Below are positions 7,342 through 17,127 of a stretch of 51,888 nucleotides of DNA, one piece after another. Both the position numbers and the translations under genes were made by a program. Below the pieces are notes generated by a model that did not search any database, was not told the origin of the DNA, and saw only the letters and a list, made by a program, of their open reading frames with translations. The DNA is from a virus, in the IMG/VR virus record IMGVR_UViG_3300037245_002962, positions 1 through 51,888 of that record; one strand, 5' to 3'. The number at the start of each line of letters is the position of its first letter. Position 1 is the first letter of the stretch.

Positions 7342-10300
7342 TTAATTTACATATGTTCTGATTCCACTTCCATCAGATCCCTGTTTTACGATACTGTTGA
7401 ACGTCTTGATATATCCAACTAGATTATTGTTCATTGTTTGTAAAGTGCCCAATATCTGACTGTTTATTCTGTTAGATGCGCCCATGTTTTCAATTATAAT
7501 ATTTAACTTGGCACTATCCTGAATATTAATCTCTCTGTTTGAATTAAACAAAGCCTCAAGTCTACGTCCAGTATCTTCACTCAACCCTTGTATACCTTTA
7601 GTTAATGCAGATAAATCTTTATCCATACCGAAAAAATCATACCCGCGTTCCTTACCCCACTCTTCTATTTTTCTCAAAGCTTCGTTAGCTCCAAACATAC
7701 TATCTTCTGATGCCTTGAAAAATCTATCAAGATCATCAAGCCAATCCTCATCGCCAGCTATATCGAATGATTTTTCCATATCATCCTCTAATTGTGAAAA
7801 TAAATCTCCGAAATACTTTTGAATAATTTTTTGTTTAATGATATTCATCATAACATCTTCAACAGCTTTTCTAAATCCCTCAGCAGCATCAATACCTCTG
7901 GCGAATGAGTCTACCAATACATCTCCTATCTGAGCGCCTAAATCCCCAGCTATTGAGGATATAATTTCTCTCATTTGCTCTTTAGCTGCCAAGAGTGCTT
8001 CATATTGTTTTCTGGCTAATTCGACCATAGCCTTGGTTCCTTCATCAGTTATGTGTCCTTGTTTTTCCAGTATGGTGTAGAAATCGAGCCACTCCTGAGT
8101 ACTAAATTGAGCTACATCAGACGCAGTTTTACCCATCGTGGTTAAAGCATCGTCAAATCCTTCTCGTAGATCCCTGACAGCTCTTTTCATTGCTCTTTTA
8201 CTTCGCTTACTGCCAGTAATATCAAAAATAAGTTCAAATTTATCCCAAAGTGATATGTCTGGATCTTCTACACCAGCAACAAGATCTTCCATTGATGCTG
8301 AAAACTCCCTAGTTCTCTTACCCCACAAGTTTCTGGCACTACCTTCCCCAGTTAGTAACCCTTCTGTGTAGATAGCATCCATTGTCTCTTTGAGATTAAC
8401 AGTCTCTTCTTTAATTATAGCTAATGCATCTTTCATGCCTTTGCCGAAATCTTGAACTAGAAATGCACTTTTCTCCTGCAGGGCTATTCTTTCTTTATGT
8501 ATTTGATTAATTTCATATTCAATATCCAATCTCTCACTAACTCTTTTTGAATTCTCAGCTAATGCTTCCTGTTCATCCCGTATACTATCAGAGAATCTCT
8601 GTAAGCCCTGAATGATTTGTAATGCAGCTCCGACAACAGCTAATATAACGGATGCTTTTTCTATGCCTTTAACCGCACCAGTAGCTAGTATTGCAGTTTT
8701 TTCAATAAGAGTGATTATACCCACGGAGGCAGCTTGTATAGCCCTAAGAGCTTCCATTGCTTTTCCTCCTACGGACATACCGAATGCACTGCCCAGATCT
8801 TCAACAACGCCTATTAGTTCATTAATTTCACCAGTTAGTTTTTTCCATTCTGCTGCCTGTTTTTTTATTTTGAAAAGGGTAACAGTTCTGGCAGCATTTT
8901 CAGACGCTATACCGAAAGTCTCAAGAAGAGTTATCAGGTTTCTCAACTTAACAACATCGGATTCATCAACCTCGATTCCTCCTAACTTATCTCCAGCTTT
9001 CAATCCAGATAATTCAGATTTAAGGTCAATTATTTTGAGATTGAAATCTTCAATATCCTTGCTATCGAAAATATCATCGAACACCCCTTTGTATTGAGAA
9101 AAATCTACATCTGCTCCTTCAAAGAAACCTTTTAAATTCTCCCCTCTAAATAAATCAGCACTGGCTTTGTTTATTACTGCTATTATTTTATTGATATCAT
9201 CTAAAGATGCATTGGTCATATTGGCATAAGCATCTCCTAGATGATTTACAGCCATCTGCTCCTTTATATAAGCATCACCCATTTTTTCTATTCGTTGCCT
9301 AGCTTCTTCGTTTATAGCTGCCGACTTTAATTTAAATACGGCATTTATCTCCTGTTTTTCAAGCTCCGTGGCGCCTTTGGTTATTGCGACCATTTCGGCT
9401 TTCAGCTTACCTATTTTCGTATTTAAGTCTGATATTATTTTATCAAAATTAAATTCAAGCCCAATACCCTCTGGGATATCCACTCTGATGAATTTCAGTC
9501 TTCTGATCAAAGTATTATCTACAGAGGTTGAGATTAATTTCTCAATCGAAAGTATGCTTTTTCTTAATTCTTCGGGTAAACTGTCTATTTGTGCTTTTAA
9601 AGCTTCATAATCCAACTCTATATCCATGACTATAGCCTTTTCTTCGACCATGGATTTGAGTGTTTTTTCTAAATCTTTTTTGGCAGCACTCCCATCGAAA
9701 GCTAATTTAATAGCCAATTTTTCATCTCCCGTAAGACCCAATATTTCTTCAAATAATTTATGCTTAGCCTTATATAGGGCAATCTCTTCGTCTATTTCCT
9801 TTAAAGCCTTCTTGGTTTCCTTAATAAGATCTTCAGCTTTTAATTTAGCGATCTCAATCCTGACAGCATCAGCCCATTTTTTACCGACACCTTTACCTAT
9901 TTTTTCGGCTCTATCAACCAAATCTTCCATTTTGGCTATAAGTTCTTCGCTTTTTAAATCGACTGGGATTTCTATTTTTAAATCCTCAGCTTGCTTTCCG
10001 AACAGCTCATCTATGGTTAATTTGGTTTTCTTAATCCCCAAAGTTTTTCTTAGATCTTCATTAACTCTTTTAATCTCTTTGTAAAACTTTAATCTGATTC
10101 TTAAATTATTAAGTAATTTAATCTCTTCTTCTTTTTCGTCTTTTTTAGTTCCTAAAGCTAACCCTAAGGCATCAGCTATTGCTTTTGTTACAAGTAAATT
10201 AGCTTTTAATGTCTTAAGTTCACTTTCTGAAACTTTAACAGCTCTTTGCCATCCCTCTTGTTGTGTTTTTCTATATGCTTTTACAACACCTTCTGTTTGT

Positions 10301-12795
10301 TCAATTAACTTCTTGTAATCCTTATATTCGGCCACAATACGCTTCATATGAATAGCTGTATCTTCACTTTCTAAAACTTCAAGCTTAATACCAATTTTTT
10401 CATCTTCACCCCTAGCTTCTTTAATTATTTTGCTTATTAGTTTCTGATAAGCACCACCCTCTTTATTTAGAGCTTCCAGTTGCTTTGTATATTGTGTTAT
10501 TCTACCTGTTGCGTATATTTTATTTTCACCTTCTTCGATTGTTTTGTAGTAATCAATTCGGGCTTGTAGTTCCCGCTTAGTTAATTCTACAGATTTATCA
10601 GCGTATTCTTTTTTAGATAAAGTCATACCCTTAAGCTTCATCTCAGCTTTCTCATAGGTAGATGTGATTTCCTCCATAGCTATTCTCTCGCCAATAAGTA
10701 CAGCACTAACACTGTCGTATGCAGCTTCCATACTAGCTTTGAAATTATCTTGAGCTTGTGTTGTTTTTAATAATATAGCACCATAACCATATGCGCCTCT
10801 GGCTATTTCATTAAACCCAGTAAGTAAGCTATTTAAATCTGTAGTAAGACCTTTAGTTTTTAATGATACGGTTTCCCCTAAGTAAGATCTAGCTACTTTC
10901 TGGAGTACTTTCCCAGCATCACCACCGCTTTTTATAAGCTCATCTCTGAATATTTTAACGATATTAACCGCATCTTTTTTCGCTACATCTACGTCCACTA
11001 ATCCCGCGATAAGAAAGTCCGTGGCTTTACCTGTTTCTTTTTGTAGCTCAGCAGTTATTTTCTCCTGACCTTTTTCAAAAGCTCTTGCCCTTGCTTTATT
11101 ATAAATAGCTTTAGTTAATGATTCATAATTACCTTTTAAATCTTTAAGATTTTGAATATTCATCTCCTGAAGTGGCAGATATTCTTTATAGGTTCTTTTA
11201 AGCTCATCAACAGCCTCTCTTTGATTATGCGATCCATCAGTCGCACCTACAGCAGCCTTGGCTAAGCGATTAAAATTTTCGACTAAATCTTGAGATTTTA
11301 CAAACCCACTGGTGGCGATATCGTCCAATTCATTCCTTAATCTATTAGCCTCCTTTGCAGCTCGATATAGAGCTAATCCTACTGCCGCGATAGCTGTAAT
11401 ACCCAGAAGTAAAGCATTACTTTTCATGAATATACCCGCCTTTTTAATACTTAAACCTAAAGTACTCCATGCTCCAGCAGAAGCTCTTAATGTAACTATT
11501 TGTCTCTTTTGAGCAAATGTAAGCTGATTCACATTCATAGTGCCAGCTTTTACGAGTACATTCCCTACAGCGCGCTGTTTATTTAAGAATAATAATGCTA
11601 CTCTGTAAGCACCATAAGCTCTTATGATAACCCATAATGTAGCCAAAACTGCCCTCCAACTATCAACTAATGATGTAGCCAACTCGACAGTACCTTTGAG
11701 AATGTTTATATCTTTATCTCCGATTGCGCTCATAGCTTTATCAAGAGCATCTTGGAAGATACTCATCATACCCGCTAATGTTTTAGCTTGAACCAGTTGA
11801 GCTTCGAAGAATATCCCCCCTCTGGCTGTCATTTCATCAAAAATTTCAGATACCATACCAAACGATATCATTCTTTTCGATATCTTGGTAAATACTTCAT
11901 TTGTAGATACAGCAACACCTTCTAGATCGCTTAATTTATCAGCAAGTAAGGCGATTATTGGAATTCCAGCCTCAGTAAATTGTCTTACTTCTTGACCCCT
12001 AAGAACACTCGCGGCTTTAACTTGACCGAAAGCCAAAATAAGTCTACTCATATCGACTCCTAAACCCGCCGATACATCACCAAGTTTACCCAATGTTGAT
12101 ATTAGCTCGCTCGATTCTATACGATATGCAGCTAACATTTTAGTGTAGCTAAGCAAGTTCTTTATATTAAATGGGGATTTTAAAGCCACTTCCGTAACCC
12201 TAGTAAATAATTTGTCAGCTTCATCCTTGCTTTGGATTATCGCAGCAAGAGCTTTTCGCTGCAATTCGAATTCACCTGTTATTTTAGCAATTTGTTTACT
12301 TAAATTCAGAGCTGCGAAAACAGACAAGTAAGTACCAGCCATGGTTTTTAAATTCTGTAAATACATGCCCTGCTTTTTATATGCAGTATTAACCCTGTTG
12401 ACGGCTGTTAGGCTTTTTTTCTGAGCATTAACAAGTCTTAATTGACTGGCAGCAGTCTGATTTTTCGCCAATCTAAGCTTCTCCTCAACCATAAGCTGTT
12501 TATTGGCTGCATCAACAGACAGGTTCGCATTCTTTCGCGTAGCCGCAGTAGTCCTAGCTTCAGCAACGGCAACTTTCTCGGCATTAACCAGCCTCTGAGT
12601 TGTTGTAACATTGATCATCCTGAGTTGCTTTTGCTCCTCAGATAAACTCTTGGTTCTCTTAGTATCGATTGTTAATAACTTCTCAGCTTTTTTATTAAAA
12701 TTTTCTAATTTTTTCTCTATGTCAGCGATAGTTTTATCTAACTTCTCCTCACTAATTCTGAGATCATATTCTAAAGCGCCTAATTTTTCAGCCAT
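7342..12795 (-). CDS. Tape measure protein
   Basis: At 1817 residues this is the largest gene here. It has long heptad-like helical regions (about residues 5-140, 700-1250), a typical tape-measure domain with LRGQEVRQFTEAGIPIIALL (about residues 266-285), a hydrophobic Ala/Gly/Leu segment at about 455-475, and another Ala/Ile-rich region around 1370-1400. Tape measures set tail length and help DNA enter the cell. At roughly 1.5 angstrom per residue it would specify a tail near 270 nm. It sits directly after the chaperone-like pair, as usual. Many antisense frames inside it are shadows. Confidence 0.92.
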   Translation of the reverse strand: MAEKLGALEYDLRISEEKLDKTIADIEKKLENFNKKAEKLLTIDTKRTKSLSEEQKQLRMINVTTTQRLVNAEKVAVAEARTTAATRKNANLSVDAANKQLMVEEKLRLAKNQTAASQLRLVNAQKKSLTAVNRVNTAYKKQGMYLQNLKTMAGTYLSVFAALNLSKQIAKITGEFELQRKALAAIIQSKDEADKLFTRVTEVALKSPFNIKNLLSYTKMLAAYRIESSELISTLGKLGDVSAGLGVDMSRLILAFGQVKAASVLRGQEVRQFTEAGIPIIALLADKLSDLEGVAVSTNEVFTKISKRMISFGMVSEIFDEMTARGGIFFEAQLVQAKTLAGMMSIFQDALDKAMSAIGDKDINILKGTVELATSLVDSWRAVLATLWVIIRAYGAYRVALLFLNKQRAVGNVLVKAGTMNVNQLTFAQKRQIVTLRASAGAWSTLGLSIKKAGIFMKSNALLLGITAIAAVGLALYRAAKEANRLRNELDDIATSGFVKSQDLVENFNRLAKAAVGATDGSHNQREAVDELKRTYKEYLPLQEMNIQNLKDLKGNYESLTKAIYNKARARAFEKGQEKITAELQKETGKATDFLIAGLVDVDVAKKDAVNIVKIFRDELIKSGGDAGKVLQKVARSYLGETVSLKTKGLTTDLNSLLTGFNEIARGAYGYGAILLKTTQAQDNFKASMEAAYDSVSAVLIGERIAMEEITSTYEKAEMKLKGMTLSKKEYADKSVELTKRELQARIDYYKTIEEGENKIYATGRITQYTKQLEALNKEGGAYQKLISKIIKEARGEDEKIGIKLEVLESEDTAIHMKRIVAEYKDYKKLIEQTEGVVKAYRKTQQEGWQRAVKVSESELKTLKANLLVTKAIADALGLALGTKKDEKEEEIKLLNNLRIRLKFYKEIKRVNEDLRKTLGIKKTKLTIDELFGKQAEDLKIEIPVDLKSEELIAKMEDLVDRAEKIGKGVGKKWADAVRIEIAKLKAEDLIKETKKALKEIDEEIALYKAKHKLFEEILGLTGDEKLAIKLAFDGSAAKKDLEKTLKSMVEEKAIVMDIELDYEALKAQIDSLPEELRKSILSIEKLISTSVDNTLIRRLKFIRVDIPEGIGLEFNFDKIISDLNTKIGKLKAEMVAITKGATELEKQEINAVFKLKSAAINEEARQRIEKMGDAYIKEQMAVNHLGDAYANMTNASLDDINKIIAVINKASADLFRGENLKGFFEGADVDFSQYKGVFDDIFDSKDIEDFNLKIIDLKSELSGLKAGDKLGGIEVDESDVVKLRNLITLLETFGIASENAARTVTLFKIKKQAAEWKKLTGEINELIGVVEDLGSAFGMSVGGKAMEALRAIQAASVGIITLIEKTAILATGAVKGIEKASVILAVVGAALQIIQGLQRFSDSIRDEQEALAENSKRVSERLDIEYEINQIHKERIALQEKSAFLVQDFGKGMKDALAIIKEETVNLKETMDAIYTEGLLTGEGSARNLWGKRTREFSASMEDLVAGVEDPDISLWDKFELIFDITGSKRSKRAMKRAVRDLREGFDDALTTMGKTASDVAQFSTQEWLDFYTILEKQGHITDEGTKAMVELARKQYEALLAAKEQMREIISSIAGDLGAQIGDVLVDSFARGIDAAEGFRKAVEDVMMNIIKQKIIQKYFGDLFSQLEDDMEKSFDIAGDEDWLDDLDRFFKASEDSMFGANEALRKIEEWGKERGYDFFGMDKDLSALTKGIQGLSEDTGRRLEALFNSNREINIQDSAKLNIIIENMGASNRINSQILGTLQTMNNNLVGYIKTFNSIVKQGSDGSGIRTYVN

Positions 12796-12806
12796 TATTA
12801 TTTGGG

Positions 12807-13016
12807 TTAATCAGATTTGTTTTGTTCATTTTCTTTTTTCTCTTTCAGCATCTTTTTGAATTTTTTTCCAATCTCAGCATTTTTCTTCTTGGCAATGCTC
12901 ATTTCTTTCTTGGTTATCCTTTTTTTACCTGCATCATAATCTACGCGAGGTAGATCGGCACACATTAACATTTTGTATTGGATTGAATATTTATGGTAAA
13001 ATTCGTAGGTTGTCAT
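12807..13016 (-). CDS. Tail assembly chaperone-like small protein (69 aa)
   Basis: A very basic 69-residue protein (KKRITKKEMSIAKKKNAEIGKK) overlaps the end of the upstream gene by 4 nt (ATGA) and lies just before the tape measure. Two-gene chaperone pairs at this position are often linked by a programmed frameshift; here I find an ATGA overlap and no clear slippery heptamer, so re-initiation is more likely. Role inferred from order. Confidence 0.5.
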   Translation of the reverse strand: MTTYEFYHKYSIQYKMLMCADLPRVDYDAGKKRITKKEMSIAKKKNAEIGKKFKKMLKEKKENEQNKSD

Positions 13017-13510
13017 CCATGGGAACTGGTTTCTGAAGGCTGCTTCTTCTCCGATTGTAGTTCTGCTTGAAATGATCTTGCTTCCTCCTGAGTCATCTGC
13101 ATCCTCAACGTATTCATCGCTTCTGCTAATCGAATATTCAAAAAAAAACTGCCCATATCCATGGCTTCCATGATTTCAGATAATCCATTTGAATAATCTC
13201 TTGGAGTACATGTAATGTAGATATATCTCCATAAAATCCAATGAAACAATTTTATCTTTAAATATGACCCTAAAATAAGCATGGAGATCATCTTGGGAGC
13301 CATCGTACCAGATTTTGATATGAATCTGACAGTCTCCTTCATATCGCCATGCGGAGACACGTCAGAGAGGACTATGATGGATGCAATCTGATCTGATGTC
13401 CATGTCTTTAAATATTTGCATTTATAAGATCTTTTACCTACATTAACCTTAAATGGTTTGTCATGCTTTAGATCATATTGCCTTTTCTGTTCTTTTCGTT
13501 TTTTATTCAT
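13013..13510 (-). CDS. Tail assembly chaperone-like protein (165 aa)
   Basis: A 165-residue protein with a basic N terminus, a helical middle and a polar Gln/Ser/Glu C terminus. Position between tail tube and tape measure matches the major tail assembly chaperone. It starts a new transcript: TATCTTTG lies about 24 nt upstream after a terminator. No family motif recognised. Confidence 0.5.
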   Translation of the reverse strand: MNKKRKEQKRQYDLKHDKPFKVNVGKRSYKCKYLKTWTSDQIASIIVLSDVSPHGDMKETVRFISKSGTMAPKMISMLILGSYLKIKLFHWILWRYIYITCTPRDYSNGLSEIMEAMDMGSFFLNIRLAEAMNTLRMQMTQEEARSFQAELQSEKKQPSETSSHG

Positions 13511-13533
13511 TTTTTTTCTTTTTAGCTATTGAG

Positions 13534-13541
13534 CAAAGATA
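13534..13541 (-). promoter_or_regulatory. Promoter for chaperone/tape-measure operon
   Basis: On the minus strand this reads TATCTTTG, matching the Bacteroidetes -7 consensus TAnnTTTG. It comes right after a terminator and 23 nt before the start codon at 13510. No TTG is visible at the -33 spacing. The same TATCTTTG form precedes the scaffold operon and the portal. Confidence 0.55.
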
Positions 13542-13547
13542 ATAAAA

Positions 13548-13573
13548 AAACACCGCAGGGATGTGCGGTGTTT
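13548..13573 (-). terminator. Intrinsic terminator after the zinc-ribbon gene
   Basis: Perfect stem AAACACCGCA/TGCGGTGTTT with a 6-nt loop. On the minus strand it runs into a T-rich tract, as expected for ending leftward transcription of the 13603-13755 gene. Confidence 0.85.
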
Positions 13574-13602
13574 AGTTTTCCATTAGTCATGGCTATAAGC
13601 TT

Positions 13603-13755
13603 CTACTTATCGTCCTCCTCTACTTTAATGAGCTTATCATTTTCGCCACATTTTTGACACCAAGGCTGGGTGGTGCCGAAAGAGAATGCAAAACCTACGT
13701 AATTACAATCGTCATGTTCGCATTTGCAGTAATCGCCATTTTTTATTTTATCCAT
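13603..13755 (-). CDS. Small zinc-ribbon protein (50 aa)
   Basis: Starts MDKIKNGDYCKCEHDDC and continues to PWCQKCGEND, giving Cys pairs spaced as in a zinc ribbon. It is a monocistronic unit: TATATTTG promoter upstream, terminator downstream, inserted between tail tube and chaperone genes. It could be a nucleic-acid-binding regulator; function unknown. Confidence 0.7.
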   Translation of the reverse strand: MDKIKNGDYCKCEHDDCNYVGFAFSFGTTQPWCQKCGENDKLIKVEEDDK

Positions 13756-13797
13756 AGGATATATCATTTAGTTTAATCTAAAATACAATTATTTTTT

Positions 13798-13805
13798 CAA
13801 ATATA
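13798..13805 (-). promoter_or_regulatory. Promoter for the zinc-ribbon gene
   Basis: Minus strand TATATTTG, a match to TAnnTTTG, placed directly after the tail-tube terminator and 43 nt before the start codon. Confidence 0.5.
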
Positions 13806-13809
13806 AAAG

Positions 13810-13837
13810 AAAATCCCATACTTTCGCACGGGATTTT
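13810..13837 (-). terminator. Intrinsic terminator after tail-tube gene
   Basis: Perfect 8-bp stem AAAATCCC/GGGATTTT with a 12-nt loop. Read leftward it is followed by CTTTTATATTTG. It separates head and tail-tube transcripts from the tape-measure transcript. Confidence 0.8.
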
Positions 13838-13854
13838 AATAGAATTCTCATATA

Positions 13855-14385
13855 TTATGAAGAAGTATAAAAAATAACTTCAGTAGGTTCGTATCCAGCA
13901 CCTCTGCTTGCCAGAACTGTTCCTTCAAAATGAACAGCAAAAGCGCCATCAGCAGCTTTCGAAAGTGTAGCTGTTAATTCACAGTTAGGAGCCAAGAATG
14001 AATGACCCTCAGCATAATCAATACGAATCATTTTACTAATCAACTTAAGAGTTGTAGATATACCCGTAGCAACTTTGTCTGCTGGAGCATAAGATGGTGT
14101 AGACGTATTGAATGCGAAGCCCAACACATCGGGACTAACATCAGGTGCATCGAAAGAGAATGTAAATGTGCCAGCCGAACGTTTAGATGCTATTGCAATA
14201 GTTTTTTGATCTACCAAAACTTCGGTAACATCACCTATCGTTTGCTCGATTACTACACTATTCTCAAGTGAGAAAAAATATTCAACCCAATCAGTATCGG
14301 CATCGATTACTTCTAGATCAGCTAAATATATGGATCCAGTGGTTACTGCAACCTTCAGATCGTGGGATAAATTTGTGTCTGCCAT
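13855..14385 (-). CDS. Major tail (tube) protein
   Basis: A 176-residue beta-rich protein with repeated Thr/Ser/Val strands and TGSIYLADLEVIDADTDW near the N terminus, no Cys-rich or membrane features. Size, composition and place between the tail-terminator-like gene and the tape measure fit the tail-tube subunit. A strong terminator follows, consistent with high expression. Confidence 0.7.
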   Translation of the reverse strand: MADTNLSHDLKVAVTTGSIYLADLEVIDADTDWVEYFFSLENSVVIEQTIGDVTEVLVDQKTIAIASKRSAGTFTFSFDAPDVSPDVLGFAFNTSTPSYAPADKVATGISTTLKLISKMIRIDYAEGHSFLAPNCELTATLSKAADGAFAVHFEGTVLASRGAGYEPTEVIFYTSS

Positions 14386-14398
14386 AATAATTATAATT

Positions 14399-14803
14399 TT
14401 AGATTATTGTACATTTAATGTTTATATATTTTCCATGAAATCCTAAATGATCCCTAGTGCCAACTTCGTCGCTATAAGTAAACCTATAATCAGGCGTAGT
14501 TGCTGGAAGAACGCTAAGTAAAATTTCTCTCACCCATGTTTCGTTGTTCATATTTTTGAATCCGTTCTGGATTTCACGAGTCCATATTTGTACAGAACAC
14601 ATCACTTGGGATGAAATAACTTTATCATTTGCGATTATACTTCTACCGCTATTACCATTTGCTTTAATTACTACATATTGATTAAGTTTAAAATCTTGTT
14701 TGTGAGGTCTATTCCCACAATAAATATCACCAGTATATACGGAATCAAGTATCTCGTAAAATGCAGTTTCGATTGAATTAGTATCAAGTTTAGACTCAAT
14801 CAT
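14399..14803 (-). CDS. Tail terminator-like protein (134 aa)
   Basis: A 134-residue alpha/beta protein (TAFYEILDSVYTGDIYCG; later CSVQIWTRE) whose size and position before the tube gene match the tail terminator that caps the tube at the head junction. It overlaps the upstream gene by 4 nt. Assignment by synteny. Confidence 0.55.
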   Translation of the reverse strand: MIESKLDTNSIETAFYEILDSVYTGDIYCGNRPHKQDFKLNQYVVIKANGNSGRSIIANDKVISSQVMCSVQIWTREIQNGFKNMNNETWVREILLSVLPATTPDYRFTYSDEVGTRDHLGFHGKYINIKCTII

Positions 14804-15258
14804 AGGTTAAGAGTATGTATATGAGTTTGAAAAATTGGTTTAATAAGCTCATCCCTGAGCACATTAACCCCTTCGTCTTGTTTTATTTTTGAATAAGGCA
14901 TTGCTGCAACGTAATATAAAGACCATCCTCTATGACTTAAGATTCTTACAGGTGGATTTTCTATCATGTCCTGTAGTTCTTCAATTCCCCAATATTCACG
15001 ATCTGGAACATTTATATCGTAAATTTCAGTTCGCGGAACGTCGGCAATTGGATCTGGAAAACTGATTTTCATCAATACTCCATTATAGTAAATACCACAT
15101 CCAATACTATCCCATAAATTATGTGTTACTATTGGCACTTTGGTCTTTCTAACTAAATCCCAAGCAACTCTTTCTAAAATAGACAGTAGCCGTTTATTTT
15201 TGATAGCTTCAAATCTGCTTCTAAATCCTCTTATTAGCTCTTGGTTTCCCTTATCCAT
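14800..15258 (-). CDS. HK97 gp10-like head-tail connector (152 aa)
   Basis: A basic N-terminal helix (FRSRFEAIKNKRLLSILERVAWDL) is followed by a compact beta region; this resembles HK97 gp10-type tail-completion proteins. It overlaps both neighbours (25 nt upstream, 4 nt downstream), typical of tightly coupled connector genes. Family call is tentative. Confidence 0.5.
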   Translation of the reverse strand: MDKGNQELIRGFRSRFEAIKNKRLLSILERVAWDLVRKTKVPIVTHNLWDSIGCGIYYNGVLMKISFPDPIADVPRTEIYDINVPDREYWGIEELQDMIENPPVRILSHRGWSLYYVAAMPYSKIKQDEGVNVLRDELIKPIFQTHIHTLNL

Positions 15259-15584
15259 ATTGTCGTACCGTAAATGACACCATTATCTTCAAATATATTT
15301 GCAGATTCGGACTGTACTATTTTGCCATAAATAGGTAATCCCGCATCTTCTTTGATTATCGTAACAAGATCATCCTGAATTATATTAGTAGGTATTTTTT
15401 CACAAAAAACAATATATGTTGACTCTGCTACAAACTGCTTGTCATATGTCGATACTATTTGATAATCACAGGAACCTGACCATATTGAAGAACTATAAAG
15501 CGCTCCTGAGTATGGGGGGACACTTGAAATTACACCATCCCTAGTTATAATAATAAGGTGCGGAAAATCCTCCTTACCAAGCAT
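15234..15584 (-). CDS. Head closure-like connector (116 aa)
   Basis: A small beta-rich protein (GVISSVPPYSGALYSSSIW) of the size of head-closure connectors, located third after the capsid gene. It overlaps the upstream connector gene by 11 nt. No diagnostic motif; role from order. Confidence 0.45.
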   Translation of the reverse strand: MLGKEDFPHLIIITRDGVISSVPPYSGALYSSSIWSGSCDYQIVSTYDKQFVAESTYIVFCEKIPTNIIQDDLVTIIKEDAGLPIYGKIVQSESANIFEDNGVIYGTTIWIRETKS

Positions 15585-15915
15585 TAGTTCTGTCCCTTCC
15601 TAAATATTTAGCCTCTTCCCCATGTTTTTCGTACAGGAAATTAGCGGATTCTCGGAATGCCAATCTATCTTGCTCGGTTATAATAATACCTCCGACAGAT
15701 CTAGCCCAATTGCCTCTTTTAATACTATTGGTTCCATGCGAAAATAAAGTGAACATGATTTCATATAAATCAGCCTTAGCTAAATCCAACTGCTTTTCAG
15801 TAGCCTGATCAAACATGGCGTTTACAGGAATACCTCTTTCTAGCATTACGGCTAAAATTTGGTTATCTGTAAATTCATAGACGAATTTTGCTTTTAAAAA
15901 ATCCTTAATATTCAT
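15574..15915 (-). CDS. Head-tail adaptor-like protein (113 aa)
   Basis: A helical 113-residue protein (LDLAKADLYEIMFTLFSHG) placed directly after the capsid gene, where gp6-like adaptors that bind the portal usually lie. A hairpin between capsid and this gene may reduce its transcription. Confidence 0.5.
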   Translation of the reverse strand: MNIKDFLKAKFVYEFTDNQILAVMLERGIPVNAMFDQATEKQLDLAKADLYEIMFTLFSHGTNSIKRGNWARSVGGIIITEQDRLAFRESANFLYEKHGEEAKYLGRDRTNAW

Positions 15916-15929
15916 TTAAATTATATTAA

Positions 15930-15947
15930 AGGCGGCTCTCACCGCCT
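15930..15947 (-). terminator. Hairpin after capsid gene (attenuator)
   Basis: Stem AGGCGG/CCGCCT with a 6-nt loop. Read leftward it is followed by only a short TTTAAT, so it is probably a partial terminator that raises capsid relative to connector expression. Confidence 0.6.
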
Positions 15948-15954
15948 ATTATTT

Positions 15955-17121
15955 TTAAGATGCTACAGCCGTAGTGTCAAGAATTATAAAATTTCTAGAT
16001 TTATTAGGAACAACCAGAGCGGTTAATTCTGACTTTATTTCCTGAACGATAGTATCTGAGTTAAAAGTTTGAACGATTTTAGTACGTCCACCATTAAATT
16101 CAGAAACTCTTGCAGCAGGATCAGCTATGATAATAGGCTTGACAGCCTTGATAGTACCAAGATCACCATTAGGTATAAGTACCACAACGTCCTGATCAAA
16201 AGAAGGAATCATATTGAAGTCAATCTTTCTGGTTACTGTGTTAAACTCTTCTACAGAACACATATCATCTTCAACCACTGTAATAACAGGAAGTCTCATC
16301 CCGACCAAGAAGCCTTTAATAACTTCCTCAGGAATCATCATTGTTGGTACATTGGCGGCAACGGCAGTAGGATTCAATGTCGTAATAACCGATTCGCGTA
16401 CTTTTGGGTGCTGAATGAATTGAGTCCATTTAGCTTCACACATTTCAAAACGGCCATACTCAAGGTGATTCGCTATTGCGTATGCTTTCATGTCGCGAAG
16501 ATCACCAATAGGATCAGCGTCAACATCGCTCCAAGCTAATTTAGCGCCATAAGCACCAGAACCAGTTTTCAAGAAATTATCTGCTGGAACGTTGAAATCA
16601 AAAGTTAAGGCTTGGATTCCACCTTTATTATTCTCTGGAGTTACTACGTATTTACCTGTGGACACTGCTTGGTTTCTCTGATATTTCAAACTGGCAATAT
16701 TACCACCAAGTAATTTATCAACATTTGTGAATAATAGATTATCAATCACATTCTGCATAGATTGTGATATAGTTCGGAATTCCATAGCCATAAGAGTTTT
16801 AGTTCTTATAGTATCCTCGTCAATCACGAACGAGTGGCGTAAGCGAGGAATTTTACCTTGGCTCATTTCCATCGTTCTATATGATTTCACGTTACCTTGT
16901 GCATCATAGTCAACCAAAGTAGCCATAGTGTATACTCCAGCTTCAGCTTCGATCTGACTGTAAGTATAATCCAATTGAATTTCAGGATCCCAATCAAAAT
17001 TGGGGATTTTAGGGTCATTATATTTCTCCGCAAAGAAGAAATCTACATACTCCGTAAAGTTTTTAAAACCTTGGAGGCCGAATTTTAGAATATCGGCAAA
17101 ATCTTGAGGTCTGTGTATCAT
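15955..17121 (-). CDS. Major capsid protein
   Basis: A 388-residue protein with the layout of phage major capsid proteins: amphipathic N-terminal region (FADILKFGLQGFKNFTEYVD), a long helix (about residues 115-140), a central domain ending KVRESVITTLNPTA, and a C-terminal domain with MIPEEVIKGFLVGMRLPVI and VVVLIPNGDLGTIKAV, which resembles capsid E-type/HK97-fold proteins. It lies between a head-protein gene and the connector genes and is followed by an attenuator-like hairpin. It builds the icosahedral shell. I see no capsid-fused protease. Confidence 0.82.
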   Translation of the reverse strand: MIHRPQDFADILKFGLQGFKNFTEYVDFFFAEKYNDPKIPNFDWDPEIQLDYTYSQIEAEAGVYTMATLVDYDAQGNVKSYRTMEMSQGKIPRLRHSFVIDEDTIRTKTLMAMEFRTISQSMQNVIDNLLFTNVDKLLGGNIASLKYQRNQAVSTGKYVVTPENNKGGIQALTFDFNVPADNFLKTGSGAYGAKLAWSDVDADPIGDLRDMKAYAIANHLEYGRFEMCEAKWTQFIQHPKVRESVITTLNPTAVAANVPTMMIPEEVIKGFLVGMRLPVITVVEDDMCSVEEFNTVTRKIDFNMIPSFDQDVVVLIPNGDLGTIKAVKPIIIADPAARVSEFNGGRTKIVQTFNSDTIVQEIKSELTALVVPNKSRNFIILDTTAVAS

Positions 17122-17127
17122 GGTTTA

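Noticed and set aside
7342-12795. Several long open frames on the plus strand opposite the tape measure gene
   Set aside because: They are antisense shadows with hydrophobic, Ser/Leu/Ile-rich composition from the complement of Lys/Glu helices, and they have no RBS or conserved motif.
13013-13020. Programmed frameshift between the chaperone-like genes
   Set aside because: No slippery heptamer is visible near the overlap; the ATGA junction is better explained by re-initiation.
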